Both the position numbers and the translations under genes were made by a program. Shown here piece by piece: positions 7,880 to 16,888 of a DNA stretch of 64,000 bases. The stretch covers positions 558,001 to 622,000 of the forward strand of contig NZ_PVZC01000004.1 of NCBI RefSeq assembly GCF_003002095.1, written 5' to 3'. The DNA is from Allonocardiopsis opalescens (GTDB taxonomy: Bacteria; Actinomycetota; Actinomycetes; Streptosporangiales; Streptosporangiaceae). How positions within the stretch are numbered: the stretch's first letter is position 1; the number at the start of each line of letters is the position of its first letter. The notes beneath the pieces were generated by a model that did not search any database, was not told the DNA's origin, and saw only the letters and a list, made by a program, of their open reading frames with translations.

Positions 7880-8461
7880 TCACCGCGCGCACACGCCGTT
7901 CTCCAGGGTGCGCATGACCGCCTCCGTCACGCCGTGGCGGGGCAGCGCGCCGCTGCCGGCCGCCTCGCACCCGGAGTAGACCAGCGCCCACACCACGCTC
8001 TCGATCCAGTCCGGGGCGACCTGGGGGTCGAAGACGCCGTCGGCCTGCCCTCGCTCGATCAGGGCGCGCAGCGCCAGGTCGGTGGCGTCGGGCTCGGTGT
8101 CCTCCAGCTTGTCGAAGTGCGTGGGGTCGTGGAAGAGGAACAGCAGGCGGTCGCCGACGGCGACCATCGCGCTGACGGCCCGGCGCAGCGCCTCCATGGG
8201 TTCGCCCCGGTCGAGCGCGGCGTCCTCGACCGCCTGGCCGATCAGGTGCAGTGAGTCCTCGACGACCTCGTTGACCAGCTCCTCGCGGTCGGCGAAGTAG
8301 CGGTGCAGGGTGCTGCGGCCGACCTCGGCCTCCTTGGCGATGTCGGCGAGCGTGGCCTTGCGGTCGCGGGCCAGCACCTTCGCGGCCGCGTTCAGGATGG
8401 CGTTGCGGGTGCGGGCGCGGGTGCCCGGAATGCCGACACTCGATGACCTGGGGCCGCTCAT
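7880..8461 (-). CDS. TetR family transcriptional regulator
   Basis: 193 residues. The N-terminal HTH reads TRNAILNAAAKVLARDRKATLADIAKEAEVGRSTLHRYFADREELV, a classic TetR DNA-binding domain, followed by an all-helical ligand domain. It is divergent from an ABC exporter 120 bp away, and a perfect palindrome overlaps the exporter promoter region (8512-8529). This is the standard layout of a repressor that releases an exporter when its drug ligand binds. Confidence 0.92.
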   Translation of the reverse strand: MSGPRSSSVGIPGTRARTRNAILNAAAKVLARDRKATLADIAKEAEVGRSTLHRYFADREELVNEVVEDSLHLIGQAVEDAALDRGEPMEALRRAVSAMVAVGDRLLFLFHDPTHFDKLEDTEPDATDLALRALIERGQADGVFDPQVAPDWIESVVWALVYSGCEAAGSGALPRHGVTEAVMRTLENGVCAR

Positions 8462-8511
8462 ATAAGGAACGTAGCACCATCACCCCATTGTGAGTCCCTG
8501 CGACACCGCTA

Positions 8512-8529
8512 TGGGACATTGATGTCCCA
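8512..8529. promoter_or_regulatory. TetR operator overlapping the ABC exporter promoter
   Basis: TGGGACAT-TG-ATGTCCCA is a perfect 8-bp inverted repeat. A candidate promoter for the exporter, TTGATG (8519-8524) and TAGTTC (8543-8548) with 18 bases between, overlaps it, so a bound repressor would block the polymerase. Confidence 0.6.
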
Positions 8530-8581
8530 GAGTGGTAGTCTGTAGTTCAGTCATCGAGCTACCAGACCGGGGGAGTGCGGC

Positions 8582-10432
8582 ATGGCCGTCGATCAGCAGG
8601 TAAGACCCGCCACCGAGGAGAGACCCGCGCCCGAAGGGGCCGCACCGGCGCGCGGGGCCAACATCCGGCTGCTGTGGGCCTTCGTCCGGCCGCACCGCGC
8701 CGTGCTGGGGCTGGGCGTGCTGCTCGGCCTGGTCGCCACCGGCGCCGACCTCGCCACCCCGCTGGTGGCCAAGTGGGTGCTGGACGCCATGGCCGCCGAC
8801 GCCCCGGTAGCCCCGGCCATCGCGGTGCTGGCCGGCCTGCTCGTGGTCGGCGCGGGGATCGGCCTGGTGCAGTGGATCATGCTGGGGCGGCTGGGCGAGC
8901 GCGTCATCCTCGACGTCCGCACCTCGATGGTGGCCCGGCTGTTCCGGCTCAGGGTCGACCAGCTGGCCGGGCGCTCCAGCGGTGAGTTCGTCACCCGGGT
9001 CACCTCCGACACCGTGCTGATGCGCGAGACCGTCGCCTCCAGCATCGTCCAGCTGGTCAACGGCACCGTCGGGCTGGTCGGGGCGCTGACGCTGATGGCG
9101 CTGCTCGACTGGGTGCTGCTGGCCGCCACGCTGGGCACCCTGGTGGTGATCGGCACGGTGGTCGCGCTGCTGATGCCCTCGCTGGCGCGGGCGCAGGAGG
9201 CGGCGCAGGCGGCGCTGGGCCGGCTCGGCGGCGCGCTCGAAGGGGGCATGCGCGCCATCCGCACCGTCAAGGCCGCCCGCGCCGAGCACCGCGAGTCCGA
9301 GCGGGTCATCACCGAGGCGCGCGAGGCGGCCAGGCAGAGCGTGCGCGCGGTGCGCGTCGAGGCGATCGCCTGGACCGCCACCGGCGGCGGCATCTCGCTC
9401 GCCATCATGCTGATCCTCGGCATCGGCGCCTACCGGGTCGGCGCGGGGGTGCTCGCCGTCTCCGCCCTGGTCGCCTTCCTGCTCTACGCCTTCCAGCTCA
9501 TGGGCCCGGCCATGGAGCTGTCCACGGTCATCACCCAGTTCCAGTCCGGCATCGCCGCCGCGGCGCGGGTGGCAGAGGTGCAGCGGCTGGAGGTCGAGCA
9601 CGACGAGCCGGCGGCCGGGCCGCCCGCCACCGCGCACAGCGGTGCTCCGGAGGAGGGCGGGCCGGCCGCCCCCGAGGCGCCGGTGCTCGCCTTCCACGAG
9701 GTCGAGGCGGGCTACCGGCCGGACGCGCCGCCGGCGCTCGCGGGCGTCTCGATCCAGGTTCCGCGGATCGGCCACACCGCGATCGTCGGCCCCTCGGGTG
9801 CGGGCAAGACCACGATGTTCTCGCTGATCCTGCGCTTCCTGCACCCGCGGGCCGGCGAGATCACCCTGGAGGGCCGGCCGCTGGAGACGTGGTCGCTGGA
9901 CGCGCTGCGCGGCCGGATCGCCTACGTCGAGCAGGACACCCCGCTGCTGCCCGGCACCCTGGCCGAGAACCTCCGCTATTCCCGGCCCGACGCCCCCGAC
10001 GACGCGCTGTGGGCGGCGCTGCGCGCCGTCCGCCTGGCGGAGCGGGCCCGCTCCCTGCCCCAGGGCCTGGACACCCCGCTCTCCGCCGACGTCGTCTCCG
10101 GCGGCGAACGGCAGCGGATCGCGATCGCCCGCGCCCTGGTGGCCGAGCCCGCGATCCTGCTGCTGGACGAGGCGACCGCGCAGCTCGACGGCCTCACCGA
10201 GGCCGCCGTCCAGCGCGCCATCCGCGAGCTCGCCGAGCGGGGCGCCGTGGTGACCATCGCCCACCGCCTGTCCACGGTGGTCGACGCCGACCAGATCATC
10301 GTGCTGGAGGCGGGCCGCTGCCGGGCCACCGGCACCCACGCCGAACTCCTGGCGACCGACGCCCTCTACCAGGAGCTCGTCACCGCGCTGCGCATCGCCG
10401 CCGTTCCGCCCGAGCGGGTGCCGGCACCCTGA
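8582..10432 (+). CDS. ABC multidrug-type exporter, fused permease and ATPase (half-transporter)
   Basis: 616 residues. Residues 25-330 are the six-helix exporter membrane domain; residues 370-600 are the ATPase. Walker A GPSGAGKTT near 403, the signature VSGGERQRIAIARAL, Walker B ILLLDEAT and the switch His in TIAHRLST are all intact. The protein should act as a homodimer in the membrane and pump lipophilic substrates out. ATG 8582 fits the start of the cytosolic lead-in. Control by the divergent TetR gene is likely. Substrate unknown. Confidence 0.93.
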   Translation: MAVDQQVRPATEERPAPEGAAPARGANIRLLWAFVRPHRAVLGLGVLLGLVATGADLATPLVAKWVLDAMAADAPVAPAIAVLAGLLVVGAGIGLVQWIMLGRLGERVILDVRTSMVARLFRLRVDQLAGRSSGEFVTRVTSDTVLMRETVASSIVQLVNGTVGLVGALTLMALLDWVLLAATLGTLVVIGTVVALLMPSLARAQEAAQAALGRLGGALEGGMRAIRTVKAARAEHRESERVITEAREAARQSVRAVRVEAIAWTATGGGISLAIMLILGIGAYRVGAGVLAVSALVAFLLYAFQLMGPAMELSTVITQFQSGIAAAARVAEVQRLEVEHDEPAAGPPATAHSGAPEEGGPAAPEAPVLAFHEVEAGYRPDAPPALAGVSIQVPRIGHTAIVGPSGAGKTTMFSLILRFLHPRAGEITLEGRPLETWSLDALRGRIAYVEQDTPLLPGTLAENLRYSRPDAPDDALWAALRAVRLAERARSLPQGLDTPLSADVVSGGERQRIAIARALVAEPAILLLDEATAQLDGLTEAAVQRAIRELAERGAVVTIAHRLSTVVDADQIIVLEAGRCRATGTHAELLATDALYQELVTALRIAAVPPERVPAP

Positions 10433-10439
10433 GGGCGGC

Positions 10440-10468
10440 CCGGCCCGGCCCAGTGCGGGCCGGGCCGG
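10440..10468. terminator. Terminator between convergent exporter and SDR genes
   Basis: CCGGCCCGGCCC (10440-10451) and GGGCCGGGCCGG (10457-10468) form a perfect 12-bp stem with a 5-base loop, 8 bases after the exporter stop and 25 bases before the SDR stop. It lacks a T-run, as is common in high-GC actinomycetes, and can serve both directions. Confidence 0.7.
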
Positions 10469-10492
10469 GGGCGCGGCGGCGCCCCGCCCCGC

Positions 10493-11293
10493 TCAGGCCG
10501 CCAGCATGCCGCCGTCGACCGGCAGGACCGTGCCCGTCACATAGGAGGAGCGGTCGCTGAGCAGCCAGGCGGCGGCCTGGGCGATCTCCTCGGGCTCGGC
10601 GGCGCGGCGCAGCGGGGTGCGCTCGTTCAGCTGGTCCACGATGCCGGGCGAGACCTCGTTCCAGGCGCGCACCATGTCGGTCAGCGTGGTGCCGGGGGCG
10701 ATGGCGTTGACCCGGATGCCCTCCGGGCCGTAGGTGGCCGCCGCCGATTCGGTGAGGCTGTTGACCGCCCGCTTCATCGCACCGTAGGCGGGCAGCACCG
10801 GATTGCCGCCCAGGCTGCCGACGGATGAGGTGTTGACGATGGCGCCCCTGCCGGCGGTGGCCCGGATCGCGGCCACCTCGGCCGTCATGGCCGCCCAGGT
10901 GCCCTTGAGGTTCACGGCGTAGACGTGGTCGAAATCGGCCTCGGGCACCTGGTCCATCGGGCCGGGCGGCACGGCGGTCGCTCCGTTGTTGAAGGCGGCG
11001 TCGAGCCGCCCGTACCGCTCCACGGCGCGGTCGACGGCGGCGCGCACCGCGGCCCCGTCGGCCAGGTCGCACACCGCGTGGTCCGCGGTGCCGCCGGCCG
11101 CCCGGATCTCCTCGGTCACCGCCTTCAGCTGCGCCTCCGTCCGGGCCGCCAGCAGCACCCGGGCGCCTTCCCGGGCGAACAGCCGCGCGGCGGCGGCGCC
11201 GATGCCGCGCCCGGCGCCGGTGACGAAGACGACCTTGCCGGCCAGCAGGCCCGGGGCACGGGTGGATGTGTCGGTGGTGGGTGTGTTGTCCAT
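10493..11293 (-). CDS. SDR family NAD(P)-dependent oxidoreductase
   Basis: 266 residues, classic short-chain dehydrogenase size. Cofactor motif VTGAGRGIG near residues 25-32, NNGAT in place of NNAG, catalytic Ser in NTSSVGS, and YGAMK with the catalytic Tyr and Lys. The C-terminal WLLSDRSSYVTGTVLPVDGG is typical of the classical group. Cofactor and substrate cannot be decided. The gene faces the exporter and is read away from the sigma remnant. Confidence 0.92.
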   Translation of the reverse strand: MDNTPTTDTSTRAPGLLAGKVVFVTGAGRGIGAAAARLFAREGARVLLAARTEAQLKAVTEEIRAAGGTADHAVCDLADGAAVRAAVDRAVERYGRLDAAFNNGATAVPPGPMDQVPEADFDHVYAVNLKGTWAAMTAEVAAIRATAGRGAIVNTSSVGSLGGNPVLPAYGAMKRAVNSLTESAAATYGPEGIRVNAIAPGTTLTDMVRAWNEVSPGIVDQLNERTPLRRAAEPEEIAQAAAWLLSDRSSYVTGTVLPVDGGMLAA

Positions 11294-11375
11294 GGCACCG
11301 AGCCTGCGCCAGGCCGCGGGGCCGATCCAGGCAACGGCGGTACCAGGACCGCCCCGGCCCGGCCGGCCGAATCGG

Positions 11376-11408
11376 TGGCGGCGAGCCGTTGGGAACGGCT
11401 CGCCGCCA
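11376..11408. terminator. Strong hairpin between SDR and the truncated genes
   Basis: TGGCGGCGAGCCGTT (11376-11390) pairs perfectly with AACGGCTCGCCGCCA (11394-11408) across a 3-base loop, a 15-bp stem. A run of four T follows on the plus strand at 11413. It sits 35 bases beyond the stop of the minus-strand remnant at 11444 and is probably its terminator. Confidence 0.65.
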
Positions 11409-11443
11409 CGCGTTTTCTCCCGGGCGGGAGACCGGCCCCTCGG

Positions 11444-11524
11444 TCAGACGCGGGTCGCGGTGGAGGCGTACCCGCCGCCGGGGTAGACCCACTCACCGGT
11501 AAGCGTGGTGTCGCCGGCGTCGAA
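11444..11524 (-). pseudogene. 3' remnant of a DUF1579-like gene
   Basis: Read on the minus strand, the last 27 or so codons before the TGA at 11446-11444 give FDAGDTTLTGEWVYPGGG and end in STATRV. This resembles the C-terminal strand pair of DUF1579/lipocalin-like proteins. The frame upstream runs at once into antisense of the sigma remnant, so the 5' part has been lost. The break coincides with the point where the sigma gene begins, see next entry. The family call is weak. Confidence 0.3.
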
Positions 11525-12411
11525 GCCGCCCTCCGGCGCATGGTCGACCTGATCCGCTCCGACCAGGCCCGCCACCGCCGCGAGCAGCAGGCCGGAGTGG
11601 CCCTACTGGCCATGCAGGAGCCCGAGCGCCGGGCCGACCCCGCACCCGAGACCGACGACAGCCTGACCCTGCTGCCGCTGTGCTGCCATCCCGCGCTGGA
11701 GCCCACCTCCCAGGTGGCGCTCACGCTGCGCGCGGTCGGCGGCCTGACCACCGCCGAGATCGCGCACGCCCACGGCACGACCGAGTCCACCATGGGCGCC
11801 CGGATCAGCCGCGCCGAACAGCAGCTGGTCCGCGCCGGAGCCCGCTTCACCCCGCCCACCGACGCCGACCGCGACAGCCGGATGACCGCCGTGATGCGGG
11901 TGCTCTACCTGGTCTTCAACGAGGGTTACACCGCCACCGCCGGCGACCGGCTCGCCCGCGTCGACCTGACCGGCGAGGCCATCCGGCTGACCCGCATGCT
12001 CCACGCGACGCTCGGCGACGACGCCGAGGTGACCGGCCTGCTGGCGCTGATGCTGCTCACCGAGTCCAGGCGCGCCGCCCGCACCGACGGCGGTGACCTG
12101 GTGCCCCTGGACGAGCAGGACCGCGGCCGGTGGGACCGGGACCTGATCGACGAGGGCACCGCTCTCATCGACGGCGTCTGGAACCGCGAGCGGCCGGGCC
12201 CCTACCAGCTGCAGGCCGCGATCGCCGCCGTGCACGCCGCCGCGTCCTCGCCCGACCAGACCGACTGGGCGCAGATCGCCGTGCTGTACCTGTGGCTCGA
12301 ACGGCTCGCCCCCACCGCACCGGTCCAGCTCAGCCGGGTGGTGGCGGTGGCCCACGCCCGGCCGGCCCGCGGCCTGGCGCTCCTGGACGAGCTCGACCAG
12401 CGCCACCACCT
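11525..12411 (+). pseudogene. ECF sigma factor (ECF42/DUF6596 type), middle part, interrupted by Tn3 element
   Basis: From about 11525 the plus strand encodes RRMVDLIRSDQARHRREQQA (end of sigma region 2), then region 4 with ALTLRAVGGLTTAEIAHAHG, and the long C-terminal extension found in ECF42-type factors (FNEGYTA, LLTESRRAARTDGG, YQLQAAIAAVHA, LLDELDQRHHL). The first 70 or so residues with the -10 recognition region are missing. The frame is cut at 12411 by the transposon and reads 7 codons into it. The missing 3' end is at 39561-39734, and joining the two after removing one CACCT copy restores a continuous frame. The gene is dead both by 5' deletion and by insertion. Confidence 0.85.
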
Positions 12412-12447
12412 GGGGGGCGACCGGAATACGTGACGGATCGGCAATAG
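12412..12447 (+). repeat. Left terminal inverted repeat of the Tn3 element
   Basis: The first 24 bases match the right end perfectly; counted to 36 bases there are 3 mismatches (positions 25, 27 and 34). It is preceded by the target copy CACCT at 12407-12411. Confidence 0.95.
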
Positions 12448-12476
12448 GCCCTGGGCTTGAACCTGATGGTGACGGT

Positions 12477-12546
12477 TTGACTACTTCCCGGACACGCTGC
12501 ACCGAGTAGCGCTAGGTTGTCCGCGCCACTTCCGCTTCGTAGTCAA
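12477..12546. repeat. Inverted repeat upstream of tnpA
   Basis: TTGACTAC at 12477-12484 and GTAGTCAA at 12539-12546 are perfect inverted copies 54 bases apart, ending 10 bases before the tnpA start. They could be regulator or recombinase sites; GACTAC also recurs beside the tyrosine recombinase at 38371 and 38472. Function is open. Confidence 0.4.
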
Positions 12547-12556
12547 GGCAGGACCG

Positions 12557-15500
12557 ATGGCGTCGATCGACCGCACCGCCTACCCCCGGTTCAAGAAGAG
12601 CGTGCCGCCCCAGGAGCTGTACGACGTCTTCACCCCCTCACCAAAGGAGATCGAGTGGGCCCAGCGCGCCACCCGCTCCGATGAGCACCTGCTCGCGCTG
12701 GTGGTCCAGCTCAAGGCCTTCCAACGGCTGGGGTACTTCCCCCGCATGGACGAGGTCCCCGACGCTGTAGTTGGTCATGTGCGCAGCCGCCTGGATCTGG
12801 CCGCCGATGTGGAGTGTGCCCACGATTCGGACCGGACCCGGCGCCACCACCGGGCACTGGTCCGCGACCGCCAGGGCGTCAACAGCGACCGCGAGGCCGC
12901 ACGTGTCCTGGCCGAGGAGACCATGCGCGCCGAGGCGCGGGTCAAGGACAACCCGGCCGACCTGATCAACGTCGCCTTGGAGGAGCTGACGCGCAACAGC
13001 TTCGAGCTGCCCGGGTTCACCGTCTTGGACAAGATGGCCGCGCGGGTGCGAGCCGAGGTCAACTACGAGTTCTTCTTCGGCATCACCAAGCGCATGGGGG
13101 ACGACGACATCGCCCGGATGGAAGGGCTGCTCCAGGTCCCTGCGGGACGGCGCACCTCCCCGGCCGACGACCTCAAACAGTCCGCGCGCCGCCCGTCGCT
13201 GTCGCGGTTCAAGCAGCACCTGCGGCACCTGCGCGACCTGGACCTGCTCGGGCCGACCCAGGTGTGGCTGGAAGAGGTTCCCAAGGCCAAGGTCGAGCAC
13301 TTCGCCGCTGAGGCGCGGGTGCTGGATATCTCCCAACTGCGCAAGTTCAACGATGACAAGCGGATCGCGTTGGTGGTCAGCCTGGTCCACGTGGCCCGGG
13401 TGCGGGCTCGCGATGAGGTCGCGGGCATGTTCTGCCGCCGGATGGCGGCGATCCACAAGAAGGGGCGCGAGCGCCTGCAGGAGATCCGCGAACGCCAGCG
13501 GGCCGAGACCGAACGGCTGTGGGGCGTGTTCGGCCGTATGCTCTCGGGAGCCCGGGAGGCCCACGCCCACGGCGAGGCCGCCGCGTGGGCGGAGTCGGCG
13601 GTGTGCGAGCGGGCCGGGGAGCTGATGCTCAAACCGCTCGCCGACGCCGGCGGCGTCGCCAAGGTCTCGCAGGAGCACGAGGAGATCTCCGCCCACCACG
13701 GCAACAACTACACGGGCCTGATGGCGGGGTTCTACCGCTCCCACCGGGCAGCGCTGTTCGAGCTGCTGGAGGTGTTGGAGCTCAAGCCCACCAGCGCTGA
13801 TGACTCGGTGCTGCGGGCGGTGGCGTTCATCCGCGCCAACCGGCACCTACGCGGTGAGTATGTCCCTGACCATCTGGAGGGCTGCGAGGCGTTGGATACC
13901 TCCTTCGTCTCCGAGCACTGGGCCAAGACGATCCGCGAGCGCGGTCGGCCGGGGGTTTTCGTGCGCCGCCAGTTGGAGGTGTGCGTGTTCTCCTACCTGG
14001 CCTCGGAGCTGCGCACGGGGGACGTGGCTGTGGTGGGGGCCGACTCCTACGCCAGCTTCCTGGACCAGCTCATGAGCGCCGAGGAGGCCCAGGGCAAGAT
14101 CGCCGCCTACTGCGCCGAGGCGGGCATCCCCGACACGGCCGACGGGCTGTGCGACATGGTCCGGGGCCTGCTGGACGCGCACGCCGCGCGCACGGACGCC
14201 GCCTACCCTGACAACGCCGACCTGGCGATCGACGAGGACGGGGTGCCCACGCTCAAGCGGCGCCGCGGCCGCGAGCGCACCGCCTCCGCGCTCGCGCTGG
14301 AGGCCGCGGTCACCGAGCGCATGGACGAGGTCGGGCTGTTGGACATCGTCACCCGGACCGCGCACTGGATCGGCTGGTACCGCCACTTCGGGCCCTTGTC
14401 GGGGTCGGACCCCAAGATCAAGGACCCGTTGGGCCGCTACTCGGTCATCGGCTTCACCTACGGCACCAACCTGGGGCCGCACCAGATGTCGCGTCACCTG
14501 CGCGGCGGGCTCTCGCCGCACGAGATCGCCGGGCCCGCCCGCGAGCACGTCACCGCGCACAAGCTGAACCGGGCCAGCGCCGATGTGGTCAACGCCTTCA
14601 GCTGCCTGGACGTCACCTACTGGTGGGGCGATGGCTCACGGGTGGGGGCGGACGGCACCCAGATCGACACCTGGGACGACAACCTCCTGGCGGAGACGAG
14701 CGTGCGGTATGGCGGGTACGGGGGGATCGCCTACCGGCACATCGCCGATTCCTATATCGCGCTGTTCTCCCACTTCATTCCGTGCGGGGTGTGGGAGGCC
14801 GTCTACATCTTCGAGGGACTGCTGCGCCAGGAGAGCGGCCTGGAGCCCGAGACGCTCCACGCCGACACCCAGGGCCAGTCCCTGCCGGCCTTCGGACTGG
14901 CCGCTTTGCTGGGGGTGGAGCTGCTGCCCCGTATCCGCAACTGGAAGGACCTGGTCTTCTACCGCCCCAGCGCCAACGCCCGCTACCGCCACATCGATGC
15001 GCTGTTCGGCGAGGACGCGGTCATCAACTGGAAACTCATACGCACCCACTGGATCGACCTGATGCGCACCGTGCTGTCCATCAAGGAGGGACGGCTGTCC
15101 AGCTCGGTGCTGCTGCGCCGCCTGAGCAACGAGTCCAAGAAGAACCGGCTGTACCGGGCGTTCCGTGAGTTGGGGCGGGCGATGCGCACCACCGTGCTGC
15201 TGCGCTACCTCAACGAACCCGAGCTGCGCGAGGGCATCACCGCCGTCACCAACCGGGTGGAGGCCTTCCACGGGTTCTCCTCCTGGCTGCGGTTCGGCAA
15301 CAACGGCACCCTGGCCGACAACGACCCCGACCACATGGAGCTGCTGGTCAAGTTCAACGAACTGCTGGCCAACTGCGTGATCTTCTACAACGCCGTGGCC
15401 ATCACCGCGGCCCTGACCCAGCTCAGGAACGAGGGCCACCGCGTCTACGGGCCCGACGTGGCCTGTCTGGCCCCGTACATGAGCGCGCACATCCGCCGCT

Positions 15501-15595
15501 TCGGCGACTACGTGCTCGATGTGTCCCCGCCCGGCGCGGCCCAGGCCCACCTGGAACTGGACGAGACCGACCAGACACAAGAGAGCACGCGGTGA
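12557..15595 (+). CDS. tnpA: Tn3 family transposase TnpA
   Basis: 1012 residues, full length for the family (950-1020). The N-terminal DUF4158-type DNA-binding region starts SIDRTAYPRFKKSVPPQELYD; the C-terminal DDE_Tnp_Tn3 domain covers about 590-980. Catalytic acids can be placed in WGDGSRVGADGTQ, LHADTQGQSLPAFG and TNRVEAFHGFSSWLRFG. It binds the 38-bp type ends and makes cointegrates by replicative transposition with 5-bp duplications. ATG 12557 is preceded by a weak AGGCAGGA. No frameshift is seen, so the element may still be mobile. Confidence 0.95.
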   Translation: MASIDRTAYPRFKKSVPPQELYDVFTPSPKEIEWAQRATRSDEHLLALVVQLKAFQRLGYFPRMDEVPDAVVGHVRSRLDLAADVECAHDSDRTRRHHRALVRDRQGVNSDREAARVLAEETMRAEARVKDNPADLINVALEELTRNSFELPGFTVLDKMAARVRAEVNYEFFFGITKRMGDDDIARMEGLLQVPAGRRTSPADDLKQSARRPSLSRFKQHLRHLRDLDLLGPTQVWLEEVPKAKVEHFAAEARVLDISQLRKFNDDKRIALVVSLVHVARVRARDEVAGMFCRRMAAIHKKGRERLQEIRERQRAETERLWGVFGRMLSGAREAHAHGEAAAWAESAVCERAGELMLKPLADAGGVAKVSQEHEEISAHHGNNYTGLMAGFYRSHRAALFELLEVLELKPTSADDSVLRAVAFIRANRHLRGEYVPDHLEGCEALDTSFVSEHWAKTIRERGRPGVFVRRQLEVCVFSYLASELRTGDVAVVGADSYASFLDQLMSAEEAQGKIAAYCAEAGIPDTADGLCDMVRGLLDAHAARTDAAYPDNADLAIDEDGVPTLKRRRGRERTASALALEAAVTERMDEVGLLDIVTRTAHWIGWYRHFGPLSGSDPKIKDPLGRYSVIGFTYGTNLGPHQMSRHLRGGLSPHEIAGPAREHVTAHKLNRASADVVNAFSCLDVTYWWGDGSRVGADGTQIDTWDDNLLAETSVRYGGYGGIAYRHIADSYIALFSHFIPCGVWEAVYIFEGLLRQESGLEPETLHADTQGQSLPAFGLAALLGVELLPRIRNWKDLVFYRPSANARYRHIDALFGEDAVINWKLIRTHWIDLMRTVLSIKEGRLSSSVLLRRLSNESKKNRLYRAFRELGRAMRTTVLLRYLNEPELREGITAVTNRVEAFHGFSSWLRFGNNGTLADNDPDHMELLVKFNELLANCVIFYNAVAITAALTQLRNEGHRVYGPDVACLAPYMSAHIRRFGDYVLDVSPPGAAQAHLELDETDQTQESTR

Positions 15596-15862
15596 AGACT
15601 CACACCCCGAAGATGCAGGGCTCCCCGAGTCGTGAGGCGGCCCGACAGGTCGGCGGCCCCCGCGCGGCCTCTGTCACTTCTTGGGCGCGTCGGCTTCGGT
15701 GTCGCCGGAGCGCAGGGGCGGGGCCGTCGTCCGTCTGGACGCTGCAGCGCCCAGCGAGGATAGGCTGAGAGCGCTACTCCCCGGGAGAGCCGACGGCATA
15801 CAGCACGGTAACCGATCACGCTGAATGTCGGTGTGTCAGATTGTTGTTACGAGGGGTGAACG

Positions 15863-16888
15863 GTGATTTCGGACCAACCCGAACTCGTACTCGACCGCAT
15901 CGAGTGCGCCGCTCGCACCTTGGGTGCGGGCGGTCTGGTCGCGTTCCCCACCGAGACGGTGTACGGGCTCGGCGCCGATGCCGAGAATGTCGGCGCCGTG
16001 GAACGTGTCTTCACGGTGAAGGGGCGGCCGACGACGCATCCGCTGATCGTGCACCTCGGCGGCGCGCACCAGCTCGCTGAATGGGCGGCCGACGTGCCCG
16101 ACACGGCGCACCTCATCGCCGAACGCTTCTGGCCGGGCCCGCTGACGCTGGTGCTTCGGCGGGCGGCCCGTGTTCCCCGTGTGGTCACCGGTGGCCTCGA
16201 CACCATCGCGCTGCGGGTGCCGAACCATCCGGTCGCCTTGAAGATGCTGACGGCTTTCGGCGGCGGGGTGGCGGCGCCCTCGGCCAACCGCTTCGGCGAG
16301 GTCAGCCCTACGACGACCCGTCATGTCCATGCGGGATTGGGCGCGGACGTCGACTATGTGCTCGACGGTGGCCCGTGCTCGGTCGGCGTCGAGTCCGCCA
16401 TCGTCGATCTCACGGGTGAGCCGGCGATCCTGCGCCCCGGTGGTGTGAGTCGAGAGGACCTCGAGCACGTACTGGGCCGTGCCGTGTCGGTGCGGGCCAA
16501 GAGCGCTGTCCGGGTTCCAGGCCAGTTCCCGTCGCACTACGCGCCGCGGGCCCGGGTGCTCCTGGTCGAACCGGACCGGGTCCTCGACGAAGCCGAACTG
16601 CTGGCGGCGCAAGGGCAACGGGTCGGTGTCCTTCTTCCCCCCGAGTTCGCGGGTGATGCCGTGTCGTCTTCCGCGCAGCACGTGATCGCGGTACCGGACT
16701 CGGCCGCACAGTACGCGCAGCGGCTCTATGGGTTCCTCCATGACTTCGACCGGCACGGATGCGAGGTCATCGTGGCATCACTTCCCGCCCTGGAGGGGAT
16801 CGGATCGGCGATCGCGGACCGGCTCGGCCGGGCGGCCGGGCCCCGCGATCAGGCGAGTCGTGGCTCCGGCCGGTTCAGCGGTCGTTGA
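15863..16888 (+). CDS. sua5: Threonylcarbamoyl-AMP synthase (Sua5, YrdC + Sua5 domains)
   Basis: 341 residues, the long two-domain form. Residues 10-200 are the YrdC domain (LVAFPTETVYGLGADA, FTVKGRPTTHPLIVHL, FWPGPLTLVL, APSANRFGEVSPTT); the rest is the Sua5 domain preceded by the conserved linker PGQFPSHYAP. It makes threonylcarbamoyl-adenylate from threonine, bicarbonate and ATP for the t6A modification of tRNA. GTG 15863 follows GAGGGG. It lies on the transposon, so it is likely a second copy. It uses bicarbonate, which may link it to the DAB cargo, though this is speculation. Its 3' end overlaps murF by 14 bp, convergently. The 267 bases before it hold no gene I can support. Confidence 0.92.
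   Translation: MISDQPELVLDRIECAARTLGAGGLVAFPTETVYGLGADAENVGAVERVFTVKGRPTTHPLIVHLGGAHQLAEWAADVPDTAHLIAERFWPGPLTLVLRRAARVPRVVTGGLDTIALRVPNHPVALKMLTAFGGGVAAPSANRFGEVSPTTTRHVHAGLGADVDYVLDGGPCSVGVESAIVDLTGEPAILRPGGVSREDLEHVLGRAVSVRAKSAVRVPGQFPSHYAPRARVLLVEPDRVLDEAELLAAQGQRVGVLLPPEFAGDAVSSSAQHVIAVPDSAAQYAQRLYGFLHDFDRHGCEVIVASLPALEGIGSAIADRLGRAAGPRDQASRGSGRFSGR

Noticed and set aside
8480-10339. A 619-codon minus frame opposite the ABC exporter
   Set aside because: Composition is Gly/Asp/His/Gln-rich shadow sequence; the plus frame has all ABC motifs.
12412-12433. Extension of the sigma ORF into the transposon as a functional C-terminus
   Set aside because: The seven added codons come from the inverted repeat and the true 3' end is at 39561-39734.
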